Below are positions 36,675 to 46,057 of a stretch of 64,000 bases of DNA, in pieces. This stretch comes from Allotamlana fucoidanivorans (lineage in GTDB: Bacteria > Bacteroidota > Bacteroidia > Flavobacteriales > Flavobacteriaceae). Numbering within the stretch: the first letter of the stretch is position 1; each line of letters opens with the position of its first letter. The DNA is taken from the NCBI RefSeq assembly GCF_006265225.1, contig NZ_VDCS01000007.1, forward strand, positions 124,001 through 188,000. Direction: 5' to 3'. The notes below the pieces were generated by a model. It did no database searches, had not been told where the DNA came from, and saw only the letters and a program-made list of their open reading frames with translations. The position numbers and the translations under genes are program-made.

Positions 36675-38486
36675 TCAACCATTCATCTCACTAGAAAACT
36701 GTTCCGCCAAATTTTTTAAACCATTAACATAGTTCTCATCTATATTATATTTCAATGCTAAACCAATGGTTTGATTAATATACTGTAAAGCCATTTCCTT
36801 ATTTTTTAATTGATAATAGCCTACAGCAATATTCCGCCCTGCCGAAACCCGATTATTTGTTTTATACCGACTATTATAAAAGGCCCGTTCAGAAAACTCA
36901 ATGCCTTCTTTTAAATCTGCAACCCTATCTTGAGGATATGATACCAAAACCCAACCTAAATACATTTGCAATTCACTGTCATTGGGATAAAAGCTTAGCG
37001 CTCTTCTAAAAAAATCTTCGGCATCCTCCCACATCCCATTTGTCATAAAAAGGTCTGTTAAATGTTTTATTAAATATTTATTTTTTGGTTCTGCATTAAA
37101 AGCCTGCATAAACAATGAAATGGCTTTAAAAACATTATCTTTTTTTTCTTCGTTAATACCTTCATAAATTTTTACACTGGCATCATTAGGACTCAACATT
37201 CTTAATCGAGCGTAATATGCCTTGGCTATATCTGTGAAACCCGTTTGAATCATTAAAAACAAAGCATCTCCCAAAATATGAACATCAGAAAAATTACTAG
37301 TTGCAACTTCTTTCATGATTTCAACAGCTCTTTCTTTATTATTAGCTTTTTCATAAAACAAACCAGCCAAAGTTGATTTCTGATTTGGTGTATTACTTTC
37401 AAAACTTAACCCTTCTTCAAAATACCGAGAAGATTCCTTTTTAAAACCAGCATCTCCTAAAGCAATACCTATTTGTAGTATTTCCTTATAGTTATCTTTA
37501 AAAAGCAAAATATGCCTATCTAAAAGCGAAAGAATTTGTTCTCCTGTTCCTTGTGCTAAATTTTGTCGAATAACCTTAGATAACACATATTTACTATCAG
37601 GTATATTTTTCCTAGCATGCTGCAAAAGTATATTGGTCCATTTACTATCTGAACCACTCATAGCATCATCAATTTGCTTTAAAACAAAAGCCTCTGATTT
37701 TGACATTAGAGATAAATTATCTTTTAGCGTATCAATGGGAAGACTAAATACTCTTAAATCATTTGCTCTTTCTTTATATTTTTCTGCCTTAATACGATCT
37801 CCTTTCAACGCATACAAATTCCCTAGTTCTCTATATGCTGGTCCAAATGATTTATAGGTTCTGGTAAGCTCTTGAAGCTCTCGCTCTGCTTTATCATTTG
37901 CTTTTTCCATCATATAAACTTTACTCAATGATAACTTAGAAAAAACTTGAAGCGGTAGATATGAGCCGTGATTAGAACTTCTTACATAAGTATATTTAGC
38001 ATCAAGAGATGTAATACGCTTAAAAACATCCGTTGCTTGTTCTGTGGAATCCATTTGCCTGTAAATTTCCCCCAGTTGATACCAAGCATTCCAGACTTTT
38101 GGTTGGATATCGACAACACTTTTCATAGCTTTAAGCCCAAGTGCCGACTCACCCAATTCGATATGCAATAAACCTTTGTAATATAACCATTGCCAAGATT
38201 TAGGGTTTATTATATTGGCTAATTCAAAACATTTAGCCGCAGGTATATAATAATTAGACGCATAATATACCATTCCTAAATTTCCTAAATTTTCATCAGT
38301 TGTTTTTTTTCTTGCTAAATCATCAGCATGTATTACTTGATTTTTTAACGACTCAGGTATATTATTAAGATCTGGTACTACAGGAATTTGCTCTTTATAA
38401 TTTCCCTGACAACTTATAAATAACACAACTAAAAGAGCTGATAAACTATTTTTAAAGTATAAAACCAGGCTATTCCTAGTAATCAT
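36675..38486 (-). CDS. TPR-repeat lipoprotein
   Basis: Starting at the ATG at 38486, 603 residues with a lipoprotein signal peptide (LFISC, Cys26); a start 12 codons upstream (38522) is possible but makes the signal long. The mature part is nearly all tetratricopeptide repeats, for example YNAWYQLGEIYRQMD-like (WNAWYQLGEIYRQMD), AYRELGNLYALKGDRIKAE and ELQMYLGWVLV. Such proteins act as scaffolds on the periplasmic face of a membrane. It is divergent from a c-type cytochrome lipoprotein followed by an FG-GAP protein; TPR and FG-GAP proteins are often found together near SusCD loci in marine Bacteroidota, so a shared function is plausible. No catalytic domain. Confidence 0.85.
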   Translation of the reverse strand: MITRNSLVLYFKNSLSALLVVLFISCQGNYKEQIPVVPDLNNIPESLKNQVIHADDLARKKTTDENLGNLGMVYYASNYYIPAAKCFELANIINPKSWQWLYYKGLLHIELGESALGLKAMKSVVDIQPKVWNAWYQLGEIYRQMDSTEQATDVFKRITSLDAKYTYVRSSNHGSYLPLQVFSKLSLSKVYMMEKANDKAERELQELTRTYKSFGPAYRELGNLYALKGDRIKAEKYKERANDLRVFSLPIDTLKDNLSLMSKSEAFVLKQIDDAMSGSDSKWTNILLQHARKNIPDSKYVLSKVIRQNLAQGTGEQILSLLDRHILLFKDNYKEILQIGIALGDAGFKKESSRYFEEGLSFESNTPNQKSTLAGLFYEKANNKERAVEIMKEVATSNFSDVHILGDALFLMIQTGFTDIAKAYYARLRMLSPNDASVKIYEGINEEKKDNVFKAISLFMQAFNAEPKNKYLIKHLTDLFMTNGMWEDAEDFFRRALSFYPNDSELQMYLGWVLVSYPQDRVADLKEGIEFSERAFYNSRYKTNNRVSAGRNIAVGYYQLKNKEMALQYINQTIGLALKYNIDENYVNGLKNLAEQFSSEMNG

Positions 38487-38611
38487 CCGAAGTAACTTTG
38501 AACCACAATTCTTATTGAACATGTTTTATTAAATAAATAATGAGATTATATGTAATTTTCATATTTTTATCTTGCAATATAAATAATCCCTCATTATGGC
38601 CTAATAAATAT

Positions 38612-39001
38612 ATGGTACAATATTTAAAACTCTTTTTTTTCTGCTTTTTTTGTGTATTATTTATCGCTTGCACACAGAAAAAGAAACAAAACCAAACAGA
38701 TTTTATGGCTGAAGGCAAATTAATATTTGAACAATCTGGTTGTGCCATTTGCCACTCTTTAAATGGAGAAACCATGTATGGTCCTGCATTAAATTCTATT
38801 TTAGGCAAATCCATTCACGTATTAAGAGATAGTATTCAACATTCAATTACAGTGGATGAGGACTATATTTATAGAGCAATAAAAGATCCCGATTTTGAAA
38901 AAAATGAAGCTTACTTGTCAAAAAAAATGCCTTTACCAATTTTAACCGACAAACAAATTGAAATATTAAGCACATACATTATTCAATTAAACAAGCATTA
39001 A
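38612..39001 (+). CDS. Small single-haem c-type cytochrome lipoprotein
   Basis: From the ATG at 38612 the product has 129 residues, with a lipoprotein signal (LFIAC, Cys20) and one cytochrome c domain. The haem motif is CAICH (Cys44, Cys47, His48), and KKMPLPILTDKQIEIL supplies the probable distal Met and the C-terminal helix. The sequence GETMYGPALNSILGK after the haem site is typical of class I cytochromes of the sort fused to or paired with PQQ or FG-GAP dehydrogenase-like proteins. In-frame sequence upstream to 38540 gives a longer but less sensible N-terminus. The FG-GAP gene follows after 71 bases. Confidence 0.85.
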   Translation: MVQYLKLFFFCFFCVLFIACTQKKKQNQTDFMAEGKLIFEQSGCAICHSLNGETMYGPALNSILGKSIHVLRDSIQHSITVDEDYIYRAIKDPDFEKNEAYLSKKMPLPILTDKQIEILSTYIIQLNKH

Positions 39002-39072
39002 ACAAAAAATGCAGCATTAACCTAACAATAAATTACCCAAAGCAAAAAAACTTAATAAGTCAAAATTAACAA

Positions 39073-40380
39073 ATGACTCAAAAAAAAAACAAAATCACAA
39101 TTCTGGTAGTTCTTACAGTTATTCTAGGAATACTTAGTTCATTTTTCATTTATCAATCAATAGATAAATCTACTATTGAAACAGATGATGATATGGATAA
39201 GGAAAAAAAAGAGGTTGCAAATAATGCAATAGAATATTTCACAATATCTGCCATTGGAAACGATTTTACAGAAAACCCACGGATTTCTCATATTATAGCT
39301 AACGACCTTGACAACGATAAACTACTTGATGTTGTTGTGTGTGATATGCTTTCTAATTCTGTTTCATGGATTAGGCAGCATCCTATAGGTGTTTTTCAAG
39401 AAATACGCCTAGCTGACAACTTAATTGCTCCCGCTCATGTTGAAGCCATAGATTTTGATGAAGATGGAGATAAAGATATTATGGTTGCTGTTCTGGGTAT
39501 GCTTTTTCCTAATAATGACAAAATAGGTTCTGTTGTAATACTAGAAAATGATGGTAACAACAAATTTAAGAAGCATGTTATTGTTGATAAAATTGCACGT
39601 GTAACCGATGTTAGAGCTGGAGACTTAGATGGTGATGGAGATAAAGATTTAGCAGTAGCACAATTTGGTTATGACGACGGTGAAACCAGATGGATTGAAA
39701 ACTTAGGCAATTGGGAATTCAACAGTCATATTATTCAAAGAATTTCTGGCCCCCTTAATGTTGAAATTATTGATATAGATAATGACTCTGACCTTGATAT
39801 TATTTCATTAGTAACCCAAGAATGGGAAGACATATATTGTTTTATAAATGATGGCAAAGGTCATTTTGAAGCCAAACTTATTTGGGGATCAAATAATCAG
39901 GATTTTGGTTCTAGCGGAATTAGTTTAGCCGATATCAACCAAGATGGTGCTATGGATATTTTATATACCAATGGTGATGCTTTTGATTATGTACCACCAA
40001 TGCCTAGACCATGGCATGGTGTTCAATGGTTAGAAAATATGGGGAATTTATCCTTTAAATCGCATAGAATCTGTGATTTCCCAGGAGCTTTTAGTGCGCG
40101 AAGTTGTGATTTTGATAAAGATAACGACATGGATATTTTAGTGGTAAGTGGTTTCAATCTTTGGGATAAACCATTTGCAGAAAGCTTTATATGGTTAGAG
40201 AATGATGGAAGTCATAATTTTACAAAGCACACTATAGCAACCTCTCCAACTCATCTAATTACCATGGATCTAGGAGATTTTGACAATAATGGGAGCATGG
40301 ATGCAGTAACAGGTGGTATGTATGTTTACCCCCCTTATAACCATATGAAACGACTCTCCTTATGGAAAAACAATAAATAG
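39073..40380 (+). CDS. Membrane-anchored FG-GAP/VCBS repeat protein
   Basis: A 435-residue protein with an uncleaved-type N-terminal membrane helix (about 9-27) and an exported body made of FG-GAP/VCBS blades that should form a seven-bladed propeller. Ca2+-binding loops with alternating Asp are clear: DFDEDGDKD (127-135), DLDGDGDKDLAV, DIDNDSDLDII, DINQDGAMDI and DFDKDNDMDI. Such propellers bind ligands or partner proteins and rarely catalyse. No ASPIC/UnbV or enzyme domain is attached. It follows the small cytochrome c gene and precedes a long regulatory gap before the susC operon, suggesting a role in the same uptake module. Confidence 0.87.
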   Translation: MTQKKNKITILVVLTVILGILSSFFIYQSIDKSTIETDDDMDKEKKEVANNAIEYFTISAIGNDFTENPRISHIIANDLDNDKLLDVVVCDMLSNSVSWIRQHPIGVFQEIRLADNLIAPAHVEAIDFDEDGDKDIMVAVLGMLFPNNDKIGSVVILENDGNNKFKKHVIVDKIARVTDVRAGDLDGDGDKDLAVAQFGYDDGETRWIENLGNWEFNSHIIQRISGPLNVEIIDIDNDSDLDIISLVTQEWEDIYCFINDGKGHFEAKLIWGSNNQDFGSSGISLADINQDGAMDILYTNGDAFDYVPPMPRPWHGVQWLENMGNLSFKSHRICDFPGAFSARSCDFDKDNDMDILVVSGFNLWDKPFAESFIWLENDGSHNFTKHTIATSPTHLITMDLGDFDNNGSMDAVTGGMYVYPPYNHMKRLSLWKNNK

Positions 40381-40507
40381 TTACCTCTCACTTCCAGCTT
40401 ATAAACAGAAAAAAATAGTTACCTAGTTTTCAATTTATAATTACATTCTTATTTACAAGAACAAGGATATTATTTGTAAAAAACACCTGTTTTTTACCTC
40501 CTGAAAT

Positions 40508-40535
40508 ACAAGTTATTTTTAACAAAATAACTTGT
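40508..40535. terminator. Possible terminator hairpin after the FG-GAP gene
   Basis: Perfect 12-bp stem (40508-40519 with 40524-40535) and a TAAC loop. The T-run after it is poor, so termination is uncertain; a weaker 10-bp hairpin lies just upstream at 40477-40498. Confidence 0.45.
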
Positions 40536-40634
40536 TCTACTCCTTAGTAAGTGGTAATCATTTCATCCTTATCACAAAAGAGGCTTTAAAAAACACTGAT
40601 ATAAAGCCTAAAACAGCGCATATCTTTAATCAAA

Positions 40635-40642
40635 TACATTTG
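40635..40642 (+). promoter_or_regulatory. Candidate -7 box for the sus operon
   Basis: TACATTTG matches TAnnTTTG. No TTG is found at the expected -33 distance and the distance to susC is long, so this is a weak call. Confidence 0.3.
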
Positions 40643-40995
40643 TGATAGCATTTAAACCATATGATACAATCCAAACTATTTTGATTTACAATATTTACAC
40701 AAAGTTTTTAACTGTTTTTAACATACTTGCATTTTAACTATTTGTTTTAAACAAAATATAGTTTATGCTTTAAGAGTCAAATATGTTATAAAACAAGATG
40801 AAGCTCAAAAACAAACTATAAACAAATTCTAACTAATTAAACTAAAAACGAACTATGACTTAAAACTATCTTCTTTTCTTACCTATTGATTACACCCTAC
40901 CCATATTTAATAGTAAAAAAAGTATGCTAACCTAATAACCTGGTAGAGTTGTAATTGAATTATTTAACTATAACTAACAATAGAATTAAAACTTA

Positions 40996-43900
40996 ATGAA
41001 AAAACTAGTTATTCAGACGGATAATTTTAGAATTCCGTTGCATTGCAATTTACAAATGAAACTTACGGCGCTTTTTTTAATTGTATCCTTGTTTCAAATT
41101 CATGCAAACCCTTTGCGAAACGAAAACTCGGTTTCCTTACAAGACAAGTTTCAAGTAAGCGGAACTGTTTTAGATGAAAACAATCAACCTTTACCAGGAG
41201 CTACAATTATTGAAAAAGGCACAACTAATGGTACTACTGTAGATTTTGATGGAAACTATACTATAATGGTTTCCAATAAAAACGCCATAATAGAAGTATC
41301 CTTTCTTGGTTTTATAGATCAAGACATACAGATTAACGGACGGTCGCAAATTTCAATAGTCCTAAAAGAAAACCTATCAGAACTTGATGAAGTTGTGGTT
41401 GTAGGTTATGGTAGTCAAAGAAAGGAAACTGTTGTAGGTTCAGTAGTTCAGGCTAAAGGAGAACAATTACTTAGAGCCGGTGCTGTTGCAACCGTTTCGG
41501 AGGCGCTAACAGGACTTATGCCCGGGGTATCTACGCAACAAGCTGCTGGACAACCAGGCTCAACAGCTTCAAGAATATTAATACGTGGTCAATCTACCTT
41601 TAGTGGAAACAATAATCCATTATATATTGTTGATGGCGTTGAAAGAGACTTTAACGACCTAGACCCTAACGAAATAGAATCTATATCTGTTTTAAAGGAT
41701 GCTTCAGCCACAGCTGTATTTGGAGTTAAGGCAGCAAATGGTGTTGTTGTAGTTACAACCAAACGCGGTAAATCGGGTGATACTAAAGTGACCTTTACAA
41801 GCAGTTGGGGGTTAAAAGAACCAACAATGAACACCAATTATTATGCAGATTACCCTACTACCCTAGAAAAATTTAATGAGGCAGCACTTAATGATCGTGC
41901 GTATGACCAATTGCATCCACAAAGCCTTATTGATACTTGGAGAGACCCTAATCGCGATAAAACCTTCTACACCTATACTACCTGGATAAATGAATTATTA
42001 ACCACGGGAACCAACTCTCAGTACAACCTAAATGTTTCTGGTGGTAATGATTTTGTTAAATATTTTACATCTTTAGGATATCAATATGATGGTGATATTT
42101 TTGACATTGAAAAACAAAAAGATTTTGACCCAAGAACTTATCAAAGAAAATTCACTTGGCGGTCAAATTTAGATTTTAATTTTAGCAAATCTACCCAATT
42201 TAAAGTTGGTTTATCTGGTAACTTTAAAAACCTTAACCAAAATATTATTACTCAAGGTACTAATAATGGAATTGCCAGAGGAAACGGAGATAGTTTTACG
42301 CGTATTTGGCAAACTCCTCTTATTGGACCTACTCCAATATTACCTGATGGTCGCTTAACCACTGTACTTGGTGCGGTTGTAAACCCAAACTTCTATGTAA
42401 TGGAAAGAGAAGGACAATGGAGAACGCGTAGCAATACCTTATACACAGATTTTACCTTAGTACAAAACCTTACTAAAGATTTAAAAGTTCAAGGACGATT
42501 ATCTTATAATTTTTCTCAATCCTATAGAGGTAATGGTCAACAACAAGCTCTAATAAAGCAACCTATCTTACAGTACTACCCTAACGAAGATAATACGGAC
42601 TTTATTCAGGAAGGTGATCCTAATGCCATTGTTGGACCTCCGGTGGTTGGTGCAGAAGTAATAAATGGTTCCAACAATAGTTTGTATTATGAATTTCGTG
42701 CCAATTACGATAAAACATTAAATGACCACCAAATTGGTGTTATGGGGCTATTTAGTAGAAGACGTGCCCAAAATGGAACTAGTTTTCCAAGTTTTGAAGA
42801 GAGTTGGGTAGGTCGAGCCACTTACGGGTATCAATCAAAATATCTAGTTGAATTCAATGGTGCATATAATGGTAGTGAAAACTGGGAGCCTGGTTTACGC
42901 TACGGATTTTTCCCGTCAGCAGCCGTTGGATGGGTCGTATCGAGAGAAAAGTTCTTTAAAAACAATGTAGGCTTTTTTAATTTCTTAAAGTTTAGATATT
43001 CTTATGGTGAGGTTGGAGATGACAACATTAGAATAAATAACCAAGAACAGCGATTTCTTTATGCCTCACCATATGGTACGCGTGCAGGTGGTTCGTCTCA
43101 GTTCTTTTACGGAAACCCTTTAATTAATTATGGCCCCCTTTACTTAGAAGGCAGACCTGGAGTTACAGGAAACACCTGGGAGCGGGCCATAAAACAAGAT
43201 TTAGCCGTAGAGTTTAGCATATTTGATAGTCAACTTAGAACCACTGTTGAACTTTTTGATGAACAACGTTCAGAGATTTTAACACAAAGACGTACTGTTG
43301 CTCCTTGGTTTGGTAATACCGCACCTATTGCTAATATTGGTCAAACCAAAAATCATGGTATTGATTTAGAGCTAAAATGGAATTCTAACATTGGAGAAAA
43401 TTTCCAATATTTCCTTACAGCTAACATGTCCATTAGTGAAAGTAGAATTATAGAACGTGATGATCCTGTAAGTACAGCACCTTATCAAGCTGATGCGGGT
43501 AAGCCAATTGGATGGCAAAATGGTCTTCTAAGTGATGGACTTTATCAGTCATGGGATGACCTATATAATAGTACACCATCCTCCTTTTCCAATAATTTAA
43601 TTCCTGGCTCCCTGAGTTTTGTTGATTATGATGCTGATGGAGTAATCACTGTTCAAGATAGAGTGCCTATTAATAATCCGCAATTCGCAACTAAAACATA
43701 CGCTTTTAGTCTTGGTATTTCTTATAAAAACTTTTCTGCACACGCTTTGTTTAATGGTATGTGGGACATTTCAAAAAACCTTGCCGACGTGTATTTATTT
43801 GAATATGCCTCTGCTGCAACAACCAATTGGCAACTCTTAAATAATGAACAATTTGATGCTTGGTCTTTTGATAACCCTAATGGTGTACATCCTGCTTTAC

Positions 43901-44172
43901 GAACAACATCTAATGGTCATGATAATCAACAAAGCACCTACACGAATAGATCAAGTGACTTTTTAAGATTTAAAACTTTAGAACTAAGATATAGAATTGG
44001 TAAAAAGCTACTTAATAAGTTAAATTTATTTGATACGTTTGAAGTATTTGTAAATGGAAATAACTTAGCTACTTGGTCTGCTTTACCAGATGAATTTGAC
44101 CCTGAATCACAACAGTTACTTGTGTATCCAATCACAAAACGCTATAATTTTGGAGTTAAATTATCATTCTAA
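40996..44172 (+). CDS. SusC-family TonB-dependent transporter (first pair)
   Basis: A 1058-residue outer-membrane transporter. After a long N-terminus and signal peptide (cleavage near 38, after QIHAN), a carboxypeptidase-regulatory-like domain spans about 50-125 (VSGTVLDENNQPLPGATI). The TonB box is DEVVVVGYG (131-139). The plug (about 140-265) includes ILIRGQSTFSGNNNPLYIVDG (in two segments) and the SusC hallmark GVKAANGVVVVTTKRG region. The rest is the 22-strand barrel ending KRYNFGVKLSF. With its SusD it forms a pedal-bin complex that imports oligosaccharides or peptides. It is the first gene of a susCDCD operon. The substrate is unknown because no hydrolase lies nearby. Confidence 0.97.
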   Translation: MKKLVIQTDNFRIPLHCNLQMKLTALFLIVSLFQIHANPLRNENSVSLQDKFQVSGTVLDENNQPLPGATIIEKGTTNGTTVDFDGNYTIMVSNKNAIIEVSFLGFIDQDIQINGRSQISIVLKENLSELDEVVVVGYGSQRKETVVGSVVQAKGEQLLRAGAVATVSEALTGLMPGVSTQQAAGQPGSTASRILIRGQSTFSGNNNPLYIVDGVERDFNDLDPNEIESISVLKDASATAVFGVKAANGVVVVTTKRGKSGDTKVTFTSSWGLKEPTMNTNYYADYPTTLEKFNEAALNDRAYDQLHPQSLIDTWRDPNRDKTFYTYTTWINELLTTGTNSQYNLNVSGGNDFVKYFTSLGYQYDGDIFDIEKQKDFDPRTYQRKFTWRSNLDFNFSKSTQFKVGLSGNFKNLNQNIITQGTNNGIARGNGDSFTRIWQTPLIGPTPILPDGRLTTVLGAVVNPNFYVMEREGQWRTRSNTLYTDFTLVQNLTKDLKVQGRLSYNFSQSYRGNGQQQALIKQPILQYYPNEDNTDFIQEGDPNAIVGPPVVGAEVINGSNNSLYYEFRANYDKTLNDHQIGVMGLFSRRRAQNGTSFPSFEESWVGRATYGYQSKYLVEFNGAYNGSENWEPGLRYGFFPSAAVGWVVSREKFFKNNVGFFNFLKFRYSYGEVGDDNIRINNQEQRFLYASPYGTRAGGSSQFFYGNPLINYGPLYLEGRPGVTGNTWERAIKQDLAVEFSIFDSQLRTTVELFDEQRSEILTQRRTVAPWFGNTAPIANIGQTKNHGIDLELKWNSNIGENFQYFLTANMSISESRIIERDDPVSTAPYQADAGKPIGWQNGLLSDGLYQSWDDLYNSTPSSFSNNLIPGSLSFVDYDADGVITVQDRVPINNPQFATKTYAFSLGISYKNFSAHALFNGMWDISKNLADVYLFEYASAATTNWQLLNNEQFDAWSFDNPNGVHPALRTTSNGHDNQQSTYTNRSSDFLRFKTLELRYRIGKKLLNKLNLFDTFEVFVNGNNLATWSALPDEFDPESQQLLVYPITKRYNFGVKLSF

Positions 44173-44180
44173 TAAAAAAA

Positions 44181-46040
44181 ATGAAAAAGTATAACATTAT
44201 GAAAAGATATTTTAATATATTACTACTTTTGGTAGTCCTAGCAAGCACATACTCTTGTGAAGACTATCTTGATCAAAGCCCAGAAGATGGGTTAACTTCA
44301 GAGCAAGTTTTTTCCGATTATTTTTCTACGCGAGGTACACTAGATAGAGCCAATCGATTAATACATAATTACGTCTTTAATGATTCCGACTGGTCTAGTG
44401 AATTAAACGGCATGGCTGATGACTGTCAGGTGTCTGCCACTAGATTTCCAGTTCATACAGTTTTAAATTCAGGAAACTGGATGGACAGCAACTTTAGAGA
44501 AATTGGTGGTATGAGAAGCTTTAATGTAAATCAAGAATTTAATGGGAATGATATTCCTATTGAGATAGTTGGCAAAGCATTTATAGCCATTAGAGCCGTA
44601 AATCAAGTAATGAAGAATATTGACTTAATTACGGAATATCCAGAGGGTTTAGGCTATACTAAGGTACAGCTGAAAAACCAATTAATTGGGCAGGCCTATT
44701 TTTTAAGAGCTTTCCACTATTTTCAAATTATTAGAAGATATGGTGGTTTTCCAATTATGGACAAAGTATATGATACTACTCATGACTTTAATGAAACCAG
44801 ACCAACTTACTTAGAGTCAACAGAGTTTATGGTTTCTGATTTGGATAAAGCTATAGAATTACTTCCTGAGCAATGGAATTCACAAAATCTTGGTAGAGCA
44901 ACTAAAACTTCAGCAAGAGCTTTAAAAGCCATGTCACTCTTATATGCAGCAAGTCCTTTGATGAACCCTCAATTAAACCCTTATGGTTCAAACTCTAAAA
45001 CATACAATATAGATTTAGCAAAAAGAGCCGCTCAAGCTGGTGCTGAAGCTATTAATGGACTTACAGCCGGGGGTTATGAAATGTTTAGCATGGAAGACTA
45101 TACCGAAAACTGGTATAGCAGAAACTCTGGCTTCCCTAAAGAAGCTATTATTCAAGCACCTCTATCTCCAAATACTGATCCTAATGGATCTGGAAGAGCT
45201 GGCCAAGGATGGTTTTTAGCTCAATTTGAAGGCGGTTGGGCTGTTGAAGGACAACCTACGCAAAATGCAGTTGATAAATTTGAAACTATTTCTGGTTATG
45301 ACATTAATGACCCAGAAGCTCAAACTATGGGAGGATATGACCCTAACAACCCTTATGAAAATAGAGATCCTCGTTTTAGAAGATTAATATGGGTACATGG
45401 TGATGATATGTATCCGGATTTACCTAACCCTAACCCAGGTGCAGCCAGAACTTTAAATGCGCTTCCTGGAGGTTGGCATTATAACTTTGAAAATAGTAGA
45501 AGCAAAATGTTTACAGGTTACTATCACAGAGGTAAATTCAAATGGCCCGGATGCAATAAATGGCACAGGTCAAGAGGTTGGTTCCGTATGTTTCCTCATA
45601 TTAGAGTGCCTCAAGTTTATCTTGATTTTGCAGAAGCTGCCAATGAAGCCTATGGTCCAAATGGTGCTGTTCCTGGCACATCGTTAACAGCAGTTCAAGC
45701 TATAAACGTTGTTCGTAACAGGGCTGAAATGCCTAATGTTATTGCCAAATATACTGCAGATAAGGAGACGTTTAAAAAACGTATTTATAATGAAAGAGCT
45801 GTAGAACTTTTTCATGAATTCCATAGATGGCATGATTTAAGACGCTGGAAATTGGCACAAGACGTCTTTGCCGAAGGTATATGGGGTGCAGATATTAAAG
45901 ACGTAAATGGTAACATTGTTTATGACAAAAAGATAATTCAAGGAGCACAACGTATTTTTGAACATAAGCATTATTGGTACCCGTTCCCAACAGATGTTAT
46001 GAATATTATGACCAAGTTTGAACAAAACCCTGGGTGGTAA
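44181..46040 (+). CDS. SusD/RagB-family surface lipoprotein (first pair)
   Basis: A 619-residue lipoprotein (TYSC, Cys26 from the first ATG; a start six codons later is equally possible) that caps the adjacent SusC and binds substrate. The N-terminal SusD-like region starts EDYLDQSPEDGLTSEQVF, and helical TPR-type pairs carry QLIGQAYFLRAFHYFQIIRRYGGFPI (in two segments, about 169-194). The C-terminal RagB/SusD domain contains VPQVYLDFAEAANEAYGPNG, a NVVRNRAEMP segment, and ERAVELFHEFHRWHDLRRW, ending in NPGW. It is 8 bases after susC. The domain layout is standard; the length is at the upper end. Confidence 0.96.
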   Translation: MKKYNIMKRYFNILLLLVVLASTYSCEDYLDQSPEDGLTSEQVFSDYFSTRGTLDRANRLIHNYVFNDSDWSSELNGMADDCQVSATRFPVHTVLNSGNWMDSNFREIGGMRSFNVNQEFNGNDIPIEIVGKAFIAIRAVNQVMKNIDLITEYPEGLGYTKVQLKNQLIGQAYFLRAFHYFQIIRRYGGFPIMDKVYDTTHDFNETRPTYLESTEFMVSDLDKAIELLPEQWNSQNLGRATKTSARALKAMSLLYAASPLMNPQLNPYGSNSKTYNIDLAKRAAQAGAEAINGLTAGGYEMFSMEDYTENWYSRNSGFPKEAIIQAPLSPNTDPNGSGRAGQGWFLAQFEGGWAVEGQPTQNAVDKFETISGYDINDPEAQTMGGYDPNNPYENRDPRFRRLIWVHGDDMYPDLPNPNPGAARTLNALPGGWHYNFENSRSKMFTGYYHRGKFKWPGCNKWHRSRGWFRMFPHIRVPQVYLDFAEAANEAYGPNGAVPGTSLTAVQAINVVRNRAEMPNVIAKYTADKETFKKRIYNERAVELFHEFHRWHDLRRWKLAQDVFAEGIWGADIKDVNGNIVYDKKIIQGAQRIFEHKHYWYPFPTDVMNIMTKFEQNPGW

Positions 46041-46057
46041 ATTATAAAATTATAAAC

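Larger units (their letters stand above)
40381..40995 (+). promoter_or_regulatory. 615-base leader region of the sus operon
   Basis: No gene is present. Two AT-rich hairpins near the left end could end transcription of the FG-GAP gene: GTAAAAAACA with TGTTTTTTAC (40477-40498) and a perfect 12-bp stem, ACAAGTTATTTT with AAAATAACTTGT (40508-40535). An exact TACATTTG (TAnnTTTG) lies at 40635-40642, which would give a 5' leader of about 350 bases. The rest is AT-rich without clear motifs. Confidence 0.5.

Noticed and set aside
38512-38814. Leftward open frame of 100 codons over the cytochrome gene
   Set aside because: It is antisense to the CAICH cytochrome lipoprotein, whose signal peptide and haem motif are clear.
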